This document shows, piece by piece, positions 8,308-16,748 of a stretch of DNA of 64,000 nt. Below the pieces are notes generated by a model that searched no databases, was not told where the DNA came from, and saw only the letters and a program-made list of their open reading frames with translations. The translations under genes were made by a program, and so were the position numbers. Position 1 is the first letter of the stretch. Each line of letters starts with the position of its first letter. Source of the stretch: Anaerostipes sp. 992a (GTDB lineage Bacteria; Bacillota; Clostridia; Lachnospirales; Lachnospiraceae); the NCBI RefSeq assembly GCF_001940245.1, contig NZ_MJIG01000004.1, positions 992,001 through 1,056,000 on the forward strand, read 5' to 3'.

Positions 8308-9096
8308 CTAAAGATATAAAATAAATTGATCCTCTTTTTTATAAAATAAATATATACCAACTCCTACTGTTAATACACAGCTTATCACTGCCAGCTTAAG
8401 CATACTAAGATCTAAGGGCTCTCCAAAGATTGCGCTGCGAAACATATCAATACAGGCATATAGCGGATTAATCTTAAATACCCATCCATTTCCCGTATTG
8501 ATTACCTTTTCGGGCTGATAGAAGATGGCTGAAGTATACATGATCAGCATCAGGGCAATTCCCCATAAATATTCCAGATCCCTGAAAAATACAGCCAATG
8601 TTGCCAGAATCATTCCCGTTCCAAACGCCAATACCAGAAGCAAAAACAGAGGAATCAGTATCTGCATCAGATAGATGGAAGGTCTTACTCCCAATATTCC
8701 TCCAATGAGTACCAGAACACTTAGGGAAATCAGAAAGATCACATACTGAAAAAGTACACTGGACAAAGGATACATGTATTTGGGCACGTACACCTTCTTC
8801 ATCATACCTGCATTCTTCCGCATAGAGCGCATACAGCCCTTGGTAGCGGTATTAAAAAAGGTGTACAGCAACCTTCCTGATAAAATATAAACTGGATATA
8901 GTCGGTCTCCCTGACCAAAAAAACCGCCGAATACTATCGTAAGGACTATCATCGTGCACAAAGGTTCTAACAGCGTCCAAAATAATCCCAGATAAGATCT
9001 TCGATATTTTAATACGATTCCCTTCTTTACTAGTTCACGAAGCAAAAATTGATACTTTATAAAATTTTTCCAAAATCCCACTACTTCGTTTTTCAA
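8308..9096 (-). CDS. Polysaccharide/teichoic-acid ABC exporter, permease (ABC-2, Wzm/TagG-like)
   Basis: 262 residues with six predicted membrane helices and the ABC-2 pattern KYRRSYLGLFWTLLEPL near residue 30, typical of TagG/Wzm permeases. It forms a two-gene exporter with the ATPase downstream. The start codon is TTG at 9096, chosen because GAGGTG lies six bases before it and no ATG precedes the conserved region. A 23-bp imperfect hairpin stands directly before the ribosome site (9117-9172). Confidence 0.88.
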   Translation of the reverse strand: MKNEVVGFWKNFIKYQFLLRELVKKGIVLKYRRSYLGLFWTLLEPLCTMIVLTIVFGGFFGQGDRLYPVYILSGRLLYTFFNTATKGCMRSMRKNAGMMKKVYVPKYMYPLSSVLFQYVIFLISLSVLVLIGGILGVRPSIYLMQILIPLFLLLVLAFGTGMILATLAVFFRDLEYLWGIALMLIMYTSAIFYQPEKVINTGNGWVFKINPLYACIDMFRSAIFGEPLDLSMLKLAVISCVLTVGVGIYLFYKKEDQFILYL

Positions 9097-9116
9097 AATT
9101 TCACCTCATAACTGCA

Positions 9117-9172
9117 GATAGCCGCCCTGGTGAAACCATCAGAGATGGTTCATTTTCACCAGAACAGCTATC
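9117..9172 (-). promoter_or_regulatory. Hairpin in the leader of the ABC exporter genes
   Basis: On the minus strand GATAGCTGTTCTGGTGAAAA pairs imperfectly with the segment ending in GGCTATC, with an inner perfect part ACCATC/GATGGT. No T-run follows, and the ribosome site begins within about 15 bases. It could act as an mRNA stabiliser, an attenuator or a protein-binding site rather than as a terminator. Confidence 0.45.
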
Positions 9173-9205
9173 GAAATTTTCCATACTAATTTTCAGAAAG
9201 TCGCC

Positions 9206-9472
9206 TTATTCAATGTCAAATTTATCTTGAATTAATGTCACCAGATAATCTAACGCATGAGCTTCATCCGCACCTTCGCAGATCATTTCAATCTCATCAC
9301 CTTTTTTTACACCTGCAGATAATACGTTTAACACACTTTTAGCATTACAATTTTTATTTCCGAATGTAAAATGTACACTACTGATAAATTTTAACGCCTC
9401 TTTACATAAAACTCCTGCTGGTCTTAAATGAAGTCCTTCTTCATTTGTAACTACAACTTTCTTTGAAACCAT
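9206..9472 (-). CDS. ptsH: HPr family phosphocarrier protein
   Basis: 88 residues, the normal HPr length. His15 in GLHLRPAG is the phosphorylation site for enzyme I, and Ser46 (NAKSVLNVLS) is the regulatory site for HPr kinase in Bacillota. Having both marks it as HPr rather than Crh. It carries phosphate to PTS permeases; the window has two such systems plus DhaM, which HPr would feed. The ATG at 9472 starts four bases after the cdaR stop, and its GAGGAGG site is inside cdaR, so it is translated as the last gene of the c-di-AMP operon. Confidence 0.9.
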   Translation of the reverse strand: MVSKKVVVTNEEGLHLRPAGVLCKEALKFISSVHFTFGNKNCNAKSVLNVLSAGVKKGDEIEMICEGADEAHALDYLVTLIQDKFDIE

Positions 9473-9475
9473 ATT

Positions 9476-10732
9476 TTAGTCCTCCTCAGTTTGTGAATTT
9501 TCTTCTTCAACGATAATCTTAATCGTTCTATCCCCCGAAATCTTCACATTACTAATTTCTTCTAAAATAACTGAAACATTATGTTCACCCGGTTCTAACT
9601 CTCCAATATCAATCCGTGGCTTTAAATTATCCAAAGTTGCCTGCTTCAGACTGGAAGTTAATCCAGTCATATGAATCTGAATGGCCGAATCCACGAATTC
9701 CACCTTATACTGATGTGAATTATTCAAAATCTGTATATCTTTGTCTGATATCGTTAAATCCTTCTCCGATAATTTATCAATATTAACCTTTACCATAATT
9801 TCTTTCTCCTGCTGTGCAAGGGAAATTCCTTCTGGCAAAGTGATTGAATCCAAATTAATGCTCTCCTCAACTGTCGATTTCTTTCCATCAATGTCAATAG
9901 CCGGAAGATTGATCTCAGACAGATCAGAAAGATCTCTGGATTCCCCTGTTACATAAATATACTTTGGCTCATAATCAATCGTACCGACCGTATATCCATC
10001 TGCCGGTTCCCCTGTCGTCTCTATGGACAGTGGAAGCTTCTTGCTCTTCCATACGGCAATTTTAACCTTAATAGTATTCACATCCATGCTAATACGGCTT
10101 TGATCCACCTCTATCCCATCTGAATCATAGCACACCGGTCTCACTTTAGTAACCATGTCCTTGGAAATACCATCCACAGCTACCAGAACCTTTACCTGCT
10201 TGATTCGCTTTACAATACTGACTGGTCCTTTAATATTGACCAGATTAGGATTGGTCGTCTTCTTTCCTACGGTGTAACCACTCTTCGGTTCTCCTGTTGT
10301 TTCTGCCACAACAGGAACCTGCGCCTGCTGCAAATCTTCAATCTCCAGTTTCAGCGTCTTCTCATTGCCATATATGATCTCTATCTCATCTGCATATTTC
10401 TTCGCCTGAATCTTAATCGGAACTGCATTCACACTGGATAATTCAGACAAATCTGCAGTTACGGTAAAATCAGACTTCTTCAGCTTATCTACAATGGTCT
10501 TCTTCCCTTTTATCGAAAATGTAATCTTTTCTCCTTCTGTAATCTGATACGTCTGATTCAGACTATCCAGCACCTCTGTATGAATGATCTTTACCTCCAT
10601 ATTGGTAAACGTGCGGGTAGTAATTGGATCATCCGTATTAATTACAAACACCCACAGACATGATGCCAGAAATATCGAAAGAATTCTCAGGGATAAATTA
10701 CTGGACAAATTATTCGTGAGTTTTTGTTTCAT
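9476..10732 (-). CDS. cdaR: YbbR-domain protein, CdaR-type regulator of diadenylate cyclase
   Basis: 418 residues. One N-terminal membrane helix (about 14-32, SLRILSIFLASCLWVFVI) anchors an extracytoplasmic part made of about four YbbR repeats of 80-90 residues, seen by recurrent TTGEPKSGYTVG and TTGEPADGYTVG blocks. CdaR binds CdaA and modulates c-di-AMP synthesis. The gene overlaps cdaA by 23 bases with an AAGGAAGGGG site inside cdaA, the standard cdaA-cdaR arrangement. The usual third gene, glmM, is absent and HPr takes its place. Confidence 0.92.
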   Translation of the reverse strand: MKQKLTNNLSSNLSLRILSIFLASCLWVFVINTDDPITTRTFTNMEVKIIHTEVLDSLNQTYQITEGEKITFSIKGKKTIVDKLKKSDFTVTADLSELSSVNAVPIKIQAKKYADEIEIIYGNEKTLKLEIEDLQQAQVPVVAETTGEPKSGYTVGKKTTNPNLVNIKGPVSIVKRIKQVKVLVAVDGISKDMVTKVRPVCYDSDGIEVDQSRISMDVNTIKVKIAVWKSKKLPLSIETTGEPADGYTVGTIDYEPKYIYVTGESRDLSDLSEINLPAIDIDGKKSTVEESINLDSITLPEGISLAQQEKEIMVKVNIDKLSEKDLTISDKDIQILNNSHQYKVEFVDSAIQIHMTGLTSSLKQATLDNLKPRIDIGELEPGEHNVSVILEEISNVKISGDRTIKIIVEEENSQTEED

Positions 10733-11588
10733 TTTTACCCCTTCCTTTCCATAATTTAAATATTTTCGAATCAGAATTGGTGTTCTTTAAAATCTGTAAA
10801 TACTTCTTAAGAGACTCAGCATTCAGATTGCGATAAAGCTTTCCTCCACGGGCAATGGAAATGCCTCCTGTCTCTTCGGATACTACAATAGTAATACTAT
10901 CAGACACCTCACTGATTCCAATGGCCGCACGGTGTCTGGTTCCCAGTTCCTTTCCAATCTCCAGGCTGTCCGTTAATGGCAAATAACAGGTTGCAGACAC
11001 AATCCTGTTATTCCGAATCAATACCGCACCATCATGCAATGGTGTATTATGTTCAAAAATATTGATCAAAAGCTGACTGGTAATCTTTGAATCAATCGGT
11101 ATCCCTGTACGCTCGTACTCTCCAAGTCCCACCTGGCGTTCCATTACGATCAATGCTCCCGTCTTCGCTTTTCCCATCTCTACGCAAGCCTTTGTAATCG
11201 CCTGAACACTCTTATCATCAAAAACCTCTTCCTCTTTGGAATCATCAAAATTGAAGATATTGGCAATAATATTTTTCTTTCCCAACGATTCCAGCGCCCT
11301 TCGTAGTTCCGGCTGGAAAATAATAATGGCCGCTGTGATACCAATGCTGAAAATCTTATCTAAGATCCACATAATCGTATGTAGCTGTAATATAGCTGCA
11401 ACGATCGTAAATGCCAACAAAACGATCAGACCCTTGAATAACATCCAGGCCCTGGTATTACGAATCCAGCGTGCTACTTCATATATAATAATGCTTACAA
11501 TCAAAATATCGATGATATCATTTACTCGAACATGCGGAAACGAAAACAAATTCAAATACTCTTCTAAGTTCATCAATACATTCTGCAC
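10710..11588 (-). CDS. cdaA: Membrane diadenylate cyclase CdaA
   Basis: 292 residues. Three membrane helices in the first 90 residues are followed by the DAC domain. The catalytic DGA motif is at 186-188 and RHR at 218-220 (GTRHRAAIG). The enzyme condenses two ATP to c-di-AMP, which in Bacillota controls potassium uptake and cell-wall homeostasis. That is relevant here because Kdp and Trk potassium systems lie 30-40 kb away. GTG at 11588 is the start, seven bases after AAAGGGG. Confidence 0.96.
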   Translation of the reverse strand: MQNVLMNLEEYLNLFSFPHVRVNDIIDILIVSIIIYEVARWIRNTRAWMLFKGLIVLLAFTIVAAILQLHTIMWILDKIFSIGITAAIIIFQPELRRALESLGKKNIIANIFNFDDSKEEEVFDDKSVQAITKACVEMGKAKTGALIVMERQVGLGEYERTGIPIDSKITSQLLINIFEHNTPLHDGAVLIRNNRIVSATCYLPLTDSLEIGKELGTRHRAAIGISEVSDSITIVVSEETGGISIARGGKLYRNLNAESLKKYLQILKNTNSDSKIFKLWKGRGKNETKTHE

Positions 11589-11600
11589 AAAAAATCCCCT

Positions 11601-12557
11601 TTACTCTTTCTTATCTCTACGTCGGATCAAACTCTTTCTCCGTACATTTATCTTTTTTACATTAATGTCTTCTTCTGAAACAGACATCTTTGGCACTGCC
11701 TTAACATAATAATAATATTCATCATCCTCAAATTGCAAATTCTCCACTCTGGAATAATCAATAACCGAGCGGAAGAACTGAAGCACTTCCAATATCACTA
11801 CGGACAGGATAAAAGATAGGATGCTATCAAGAATAGAAGTTCTGATCTCCATTAAAAAGCTTCCGTATAAATAGATGACCGCGTATATGATCCCTCCCAA
11901 CGGGATGGATGCCTGCCATGCATAATTAAACTTCATCCGATACATCTGTCCTGCCACCAATGCGGTAATCACAAAGCAAAACAGATATAAAATCATCTCT
12001 TTATTGGCCATCATGGAATCTAGAACCATCTGATATAATGGCTGTGTATTCACACTCTTGGTCATTTCCAGTATAGCACGGTCCAAACTGGTAGAAAAGA
12101 AATAGATCATAATTCCCATTAACATCGGAGGAATTCCTAAAGGACCAGCAAAAATCCCAACAAAAATTGGCACTAATGCTGAAAGCTTGGTAGGCAGCAA
12201 AATAACCGTCAAAATTGCCACATAACCAAACCGAATAAAATTCCGGTTATAAATAATATAAAAAAGCAATAATGCTGCCGCCATCAGTAACATGATATCC
12301 ATGGATACCTTTAACAGATTCAGGATACAGATTACACCAAACACCACATAGCTATACGAAAATGGAATAAACACACAAATCAGGGATGCCGCTGCCATAA
12401 TAGATGGCTGCCGCAGAAAAGCAGAATATCCCATAAGCCCATTGATGCTTTGTATCATGATCATAGCTGCAACAAATTTACCAATAACACGAAGAATCAG
12501 ATTTCTTTTATTTATAAACGAATTCACTTTTTCCCTAAAAATCAATAGTTTCTCCAT
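11601..12557 (-). CDS. Multi-pass membrane protein of unknown function, upstream of cdaA
   Basis: 318 residues with about nine or ten hydrophobic helices between residues 20 and 265 and a basic C-terminal cytosolic tail (KKINVRRKSLIRRRDKK). No transporter signature was recognised. It overlaps the preceding gene by 23 bases and precedes cdaA by 12, so it belongs to the c-di-AMP operon. Two short polar insertions contain DDEYYYY and VKAVPKMSV. It may be a partner or regulator of CdaA, but this rests only on position. Confidence 0.75.
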   Translation of the reverse strand: MEKLLIFREKVNSFINKRNLILRVIGKFVAAMIMIQSINGLMGYSAFLRQPSIMAAASLICVFIPFSYSYVVFGVICILNLLKVSMDIMLLMAAALLLFYIIYNRNFIRFGYVAILTVILLPTKLSALVPIFVGIFAGPLGIPPMLMGIMIYFFSTSLDRAILEMTKSVNTQPLYQMVLDSMMANKEMILYLFCFVITALVAGQMYRMKFNYAWQASIPLGGIIYAVIYLYGSFLMEIRTSILDSILSFILSVVILEVLQFFRSVIDYSRVENLQFEDDEYYYYVKAVPKMSVSEEDINVKKINVRRKSLIRRRDKKE

Positions 12558-13005
12558 CTAATTCCTCCTCAATTCTATCTTCTAGTTTCTCCTCTTTCGG
12601 ATTGGTAATATTCTCTTCCTCCAATTCATACATAAAATGAAGTTTTGCAAGATTCTTTTTATAGGCCCGTACTCTGGGCCTTGCATCCAGATATCTCTGC
12701 TTCGCCCTTCCTCTCACAATCATGCCTTCTAAAAAAATAAATAATAAATATGCTACAACAAACAACAACATATACTTTCGAAACTGATGATTATTGACAG
12801 CTTCAATTACTTTATCCATCATCAACAAAAGGATAAAGCCCAGTGCAGCACAATACACAATAGTATTGACAATGACGGACTTAACAACTTCCATCTTCAT
12901 ATATTCATTTATATGAAAATGGCTGATTTCTAAATCCATCTTTCCTTTTCCCGATTCATAAATTGCCATCTTTGTCATAAGTTTTACTTTTTCTTCATTG
13001 ACCAT
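12535..13005 (-). CDS. Small two-helix membrane protein of unknown function, first gene of the cdaA cluster
   Basis: 156 residues. Two membrane helices (about 42-65 and 76-97) are flanked by a basic region (RGRAKQRYLDARPRVRAYKK) and a highly acidic C terminus (EEKLEDRIEEELDGE). The frame opens with a GTG three codons earlier, but ATG at 13005 has AAAGGAG at eight bases and is preferred. No family is recognised. The 23-base overlap with the next gene, whose GAGGAGG site is inside this one, shows translational coupling. Confidence 0.7.
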   Translation of the reverse strand: MVNEEKVKLMTKMAIYESGKGKMDLEISHFHINEYMKMEVVKSVIVNTIVYCAALGFILLLMMDKVIEAVNNHQFRKYMLLFVVAYLLFIFLEGMIVRGRAKQRYLDARPRVRAYKKNLAKLHFMYELEEENITNPKEEKLEDRIEEELDGETIDF

Positions 13006-13120
13006 ATGATTCACTCCTTTTAGAATCCGGTTTCTGAGACATAGCTAATCTATAATATTATATCATTAATAATTTCCATTTTCAATTATTTATAAAAAGG
13101 CAGAATAGTCACTACAACAA

Positions 13121-13158
13121 GGACCAACGATTACCGCAGATACGATATTCGTTGGCCC
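13121..13158 (-). terminator. Possible terminator after the amino-acid ABC operon
   Basis: Arms GGACCAACGA and TCGTTGGCCC pair with one mismatch around an 18-base loop. The minus-strand tail is only TTGTTGTAG, so termination is weakly supported. Confidence 0.4.
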
Positions 13159-13171
13159 AGTTATTCTTCAT

Positions 13172-14050
13172 TTATTCTTCTACTTTTCCACCTTCTACGA
13201 CCACACTATCAATATCAACTTCTTTTCCATAAACTGGTTCCAAAGTTTCTTTATAATCTTTATGGAAGAATTCTTCATCTGCCAGACTCTCAATTTCCTT
13301 ATTGATCCAATCTTTTAAGGTATCATTTCCTTTTGATACTGCTGGTGCAATGGTATCTGTATTACCTAAAGACGGAATTCCAACAGAATATCCATCATTC
13401 TGTAATGCCCATGCAAGAACTTCTGTATTATCCGTAGAAAGAGCATCTCCACGTCCATCTAATAATGCATTATAAGCTTCTGTATACTGGTCAAATTTCA
13501 CTAATTCTACATCTGGATAATTTTCTTCAAAATAAGTTTCTGCTGTTGTTCCCTTTGCAACGATCAATTTTTTGCCATTCAGATCATCTGGATCTGTAAT
13601 CAGCTTATCGTCAGGAGATACTACACCAAGTGCTACTTTCATATATGGAAGTGCAAAATCAACTTCTTCCGCACGTTCCTTTGTTACTGTAAAGTTCGCA
13701 AGGATTACATCTACTTTTCCAGTCTTTAAATATTCTACACGGTTGGCTGCTTCTGTAGACACGTATTCAACCTTTACTCCCAAATCCTTAGCCAGTCGTT
13801 CTGCAAAATATACATCATATCCCTGATAATTTCCATCTTCGTCTACATAGCCAAATGGATTCTTATCGCTGAATACACCAATTTTAATGGTTCCATCCTC
13901 TTTGATCTCATCCAATGTACGATAGACTTCTTTATTAGAGCTTTCTTTCTTTGTATCTTCTGATTCAGAAGAACCGCCACATGCAGTAAATGCAGTCACG
14001 GCCAATACAAGTGTTAATAGTAATGCAATGATTTTCTTTGTCTTTTTCAT
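13172..14050 (-). CDS. Polar amino-acid ABC transporter, substrate-binding lipoprotein
   Basis: 292 residues. A lipoprotein signal ends in the lipobox AFTAC (Cys near residue 25), followed by a Ser/Glu/Lys linker and an SBP_bac_3 domain (IKIGVFSDKNPFGYVDEDG; later ANFTVTKERAEEVDFALPY). Such proteins capture polar amino acids, including cystine or glutamine. The gene is the last of four in the operon, after two permeases and the ATPase. The adjacent cysK-metY-cymR unit makes cystine or another sulfur amino acid the best guess for the ligand. Confidence 0.9.
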   Translation of the reverse strand: MKKTKKIIALLLTLVLAVTAFTACGGSSESEDTKKESSNKEVYRTLDEIKEDGTIKIGVFSDKNPFGYVDEDGNYQGYDVYFAERLAKDLGVKVEYVSTEAANRVEYLKTGKVDVILANFTVTKERAEEVDFALPYMKVALGVVSPDDKLITDPDDLNGKKLIVAKGTTAETYFEENYPDVELVKFDQYTEAYNALLDGRGDALSTDNTEVLAWALQNDGYSVGIPSLGNTDTIAPAVSKGNDTLKDWINKEIESLADEEFFHKDYKETLEPVYGKEVDIDSVVVEGGKVEE

Positions 14051-14052
14051 AT

Positions 14053-14817
14053 TTACCCTTCCTTTTCTTCAATATTAAATGTAAATGTATTCAAAAACCG
14101 GCGTGCCCGCTCGGTCTCTGGATTTGTAAAAAATTTCTCTGGTGTACCAGTCTCTACAATATCTCCTCCATCGAAGAATACTACTTTATCCGCAACTGCA
14201 CGTGCAAACTGCATCTCATGGGTCACGATAATCATTGTAGAACCGCTTTTTGCCAGTTCCAGCATAACATCCAGAACTTCCCTTACCATCTCTGGATCCA
14301 AAGCTGCTGTCACTTCATCAAATAACATGATTTCCGGATGCATGATCAGTGATCTTACAATTGCCACCCTTTGCTTCTGTCCTCCAGAAAGCTGTCTTGG
14401 ATATGCATCCTTCTTATCCAGAAGCCCTACTCGATCCAATAGACGTTCCGCTTCCTGAATCACTTCTTTTTTTTGTTTTCCCTGAGCCTTCAGTGGCCCT
14501 AATAAAATATTATCAATGACAGACATATGTGGAAACAATTCATAGCTTTGGAAGACCATTCCAATCTTCTGTCTTACCTGTGTCCACTTTGTCTTTTCTG
14601 CCGTAATGACTTGTCCATCCAGAATAATTTCGCCTTGTTGTATGGATTCTAATCCATTCAAACATCGAAGAAATGTACTTTTTCCACAACCAGATGGTCC
14701 AATGATCACGACCACCTCGCCCTTCTGGATCGTCATGGATATATCTTTCAGGATTGGTCCGTTTCCATAATCCTTACTAAGATTTCGTACTTCTAATACA
14801 ACTTCTGATTTTTCCAA
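14053..14817 (-). CDS. Polar amino-acid ABC transporter, ATPase (GlnQ/TcyC-like)
   Basis: 254 residues. Walker A GPSGCGKST (40-48), Q-loop VFQSYELFPH, signature LSGGQKQR, Walker B IMLFDEVTAALD and the switch His in VTHEM are all present, so the subunit should be active. In the D-loop region the usual DEPTSALD reads DEVTAALD. It lies between the inner permease and the binding protein, two bases from the latter. Confidence 0.92.
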   Translation of the reverse strand: MEKSEVVLEVRNLSKDYGNGPILKDISMTIQKGEVVVIIGPSGCGKSTFLRCLNGLESIQQGEIILDGQVITAEKTKWTQVRQKIGMVFQSYELFPHMSVIDNILLGPLKAQGKQKKEVIQEAERLLDRVGLLDKKDAYPRQLSGGQKQRVAIVRSLIMHPEIMLFDEVTAALDPEMVREVLDVMLELAKSGSTMIIVTHEMQFARAVADKVVFFDGGDIVETGTPEKFFTNPETERARRFLNTFTFNIEEKEG

Positions 14818-14828
14818 ATATATTCACC

Positions 14829-15506
14829 TCAATTCTTCCATCTCTTTTCCAGCCTTGTGGCCAAAAGAGAAATCGGCCAGCACACGATAAAATATAGGAA
14901 AAAGATGGTTCCATAAATCCAGAGAGCAGAATCCGGTACCGTATATCGGTTCGCCTCAATGATCTGTTGTGCTACCTTCATGACCTCAATAACTCCAATC
15001 AAAACGATCAAAGATGTGGTCTTAATCATTCTGGTAGTCAGATTGATGGCCAGAGGTATCAGTCTTCGCAATGTCTGTGGAATAATGATATAACGATAAA
15101 TCTGTATACCAGAGAGCCCAAGCGCTGCTCCACTTTCATACTGATGCTTTGGAATAGAGATTAAGGCACTTCGGACCAAATCTCCCATTTCTGCTGTTCC
15201 CCAGAGGGTGAATACGATGACTGCTGAAAGCTCACCAGAAAGATTGATTCCAAAGGATTTTGTCAATCCAAAATATACTAAAAACAGCAGTACCAGCTGT
15301 GGCATAATTCGGATAAATTCTAAATATATCTTACTAACTGCCCTGGTAATTGGATTTTTCAAAGTCATGACCATTCCCAGCAAAATTCCAAATAGAATAG
15401 AAAGGATCACTGATATTAGCGAAATCTTAATGGTCACCCATAAACCGATCAACAATCTTTCAAAGTTATTTCCCATGAACAAGACTCTAATTCCCAAATC
15501 CTGCAT
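14829..15506 (-). CDS. Polar amino-acid ABC transporter permease (second)
   Basis: 225 residues with about five membrane helices and the HisM/GlnP family EAA loop ESGAALGLSGIQIYRYIIIP near residue 123. It pairs with the neighbouring permease to form the channel. It overlaps that gene by 20 bases and its AAAGGAGG site lies inside it. Confidence 0.9.
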   Translation of the reverse strand: MQDLGIRVLFMGNNFERLLIGLWVTIKISLISVILSILFGILLGMVMTLKNPITRAVSKIYLEFIRIMPQLVLLFLVYFGLTKSFGINLSGELSAVIVFTLWGTAEMGDLVRSALISIPKHQYESGAALGLSGIQIYRYIIIPQTLRRLIPLAINLTTRMIKTTSLIVLIGVIEVMKVAQQIIEANRYTVPDSALWIYGTIFFLYFIVCWPISLLATRLEKRWKN

Positions 15507-16146
15507 ATCTAAGCCTCCTTTCCAGCACAGCTGCTATGATGGAAATCGGAAGCAGCAAGATCAAATATGCAATGACCAGCATAAATAATGCTTCATCCGT
15601 TTTATAGTGCAAACCGATCAGATCCTTTGCCACATACATCAGGTCTGGCAGTGCCACTACGCTAAATACAGAGGTCTCCTTGATCAAAAATATCACATTG
15701 GCACAAAGTGCCGGAACGGATATGGAAAGTGCCTGTGGAAATACAATATACTGCATCACCTGTCTATGACTGAGTCCTATGCTGAGTCCTGATTCTAACT
15801 GAGTCCGGTCAATGGCTTCTAGTCCACTTCGAAATGCTTCCGCCATATAACTTCCACCTAAAAAGCTTAGTCCCAGTATGGCACATGCCTCTGAAGACCA
15901 ACTGACTCCGATTTTGGGCAATCCAAAATATAAGAAAAATAATTGTACCAGCAATGGTGTATTTCTTGATAATTCTATGTAAATTCCTGTCACGCTTCGT
16001 AACACAGGTACTTTATAATATTGAATCAGTGAACAGATCAGACCTACTGCCAGAGAAAGTAAAATCCCAATCACACCTAACCGAAATGTCAATTTGGCTG
16101 CTTCTATATATAAAGGTACCTTTTCTACCATATACGCAATATCCAA
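15487..16146 (-). CDS. Polar amino-acid ABC transporter permease (first)
   Basis: 219 residues with about five helices and the EAA loop LESGLSIGLSHRQVMQYIVFP near residue 117, of the HisMQ family. It is the first gene of the importer operon. The start used here is TTG at 16146 behind AAGGGAAG; an ATG five codons later lacks a ribosome site. A 20-base Rrf2-type palindrome lies 24 bases before the start, so CymR control is likely. Confidence 0.88.
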   Translation of the reverse strand: MDIAYMVEKVPLYIEAAKLTFRLGVIGILLSLAVGLICSLIQYYKVPVLRSVTGIYIELSRNTPLLVQLFFLYFGLPKIGVSWSSEACAILGLSFLGGSYMAEAFRSGLEAIDRTQLESGLSIGLSHRQVMQYIVFPQALSISVPALCANVIFLIKETSVFSVVALPDLMYVAKDLIGLHYKTDEALFMLVIAYLILLLPISIIAAVLERRLRYAGFGN

Positions 16147-16170
16147 TTTCTCACTTCCCTTCCACCAATA

Positions 16171-16190
16171 TTCCTATATCCATATAGGAA
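16171..16190. promoter_or_regulatory. Candidate CymR/Rrf2 operator before the amino-acid importer
   Basis: TTCCTATATCCATATAGGAA has perfect 9-base arms around CC. The half-site ATAGGAA recurs upstream of cysK (about 19170-19176). The position just before the first permease gene fits repression by the neighbouring Rrf2 regulator. Confidence 0.5.
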
Positions 16191-16204
16191 CAATAGGATT
16201 ATTT

Positions 16205-16242
16205 CCATAAAAAGAGACGCTGCACAAAAGTACCACGTCTCT
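16205..16242 (-). terminator. Terminator of the cysK-metY-cymR operon
   Basis: Minus strand AGAGACG (16242-16236) pairs with CGTCTCT (16219-16213) around a 16-base loop, followed by TTTTTATGG. Confidence 0.7.
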
Positions 16243-16280
16243 ATCATAATAACTCCTGTTTCTAAGATCGCAGATATTTT

Positions 16281-16727
16281 TTAAATATAATACATCCCCT
16301 GTTCATAATTACAGTAATCCAAATAATCATCTTCCAGATCGGCAAGAGTTACATTGCCTAATATACGATCCAGTTCCTGATTCACCTGATCAACTACCAG
16401 CTTCTGGATAGCTATCGAGATGCCCTGTACCTGATCTTCTTCAAAGACCTCCTCATCTTCAAGGTGATATGTGCCTTCCAGGATCTTCAGGATATCTGCC
16501 ACCGTAATCTTCTCCGGAGCATGATTGAGCAGGTACCCTCCCTGTGGCCCTTTGATGCTTTTTACGATTCCTGCCCGGCGAAGACTGGCAAATACCTGTT
16601 CCAGATATTGGGGTGAAATATGATTTCGTTCCGCAATGCTGCATAATGATACATGTTCGTTTTTAGAATTTACGGCCAAATCAATCAATGCCCGTAAACC
16701 ATATCTGCTCTTTTTTGAAAATTTCAT
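16281..16727 (-). CDS. cymR: Rrf2 family regulator, CymR-like
   Basis: 148 residues. The winged helix-turn-helix (1-80: MKFSKKSRYGLRALIDLA, ISPQYLEQVFASLRRAGIVKS, GPQGGYLL) is typical. The C-terminal half lacks the three clustered cysteines of IscR/NsrR, which is the pattern of CymR, the cysteine-metabolism repressor that works through CysK. It is cotranscribed with cysK and metY. ATG at 16727 follows GGGGG at five bases; the frame extends four codons upstream without a better site. Confidence 0.82.
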   Translation of the reverse strand: MKFSKKSRYGLRALIDLAVNSKNEHVSLCSIAERNHISPQYLEQVFASLRRAGIVKSIKGPQGGYLLNHAPEKITVADILKILEGTYHLEDEEVFEEDQVQGISIAIQKLVVDQVNQELDRILGNVTLADLEDDYLDYCNYEQGMYYI

Positions 16728-16748
16728 AATTACCCCCATTCACAGTTC

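Noticed and set aside
11236-11709. 157-codon plus-strand frame opposite cdaA
   Set aside because: Shadow of cdaA and the adjacent membrane gene; no ribosome site or domain.
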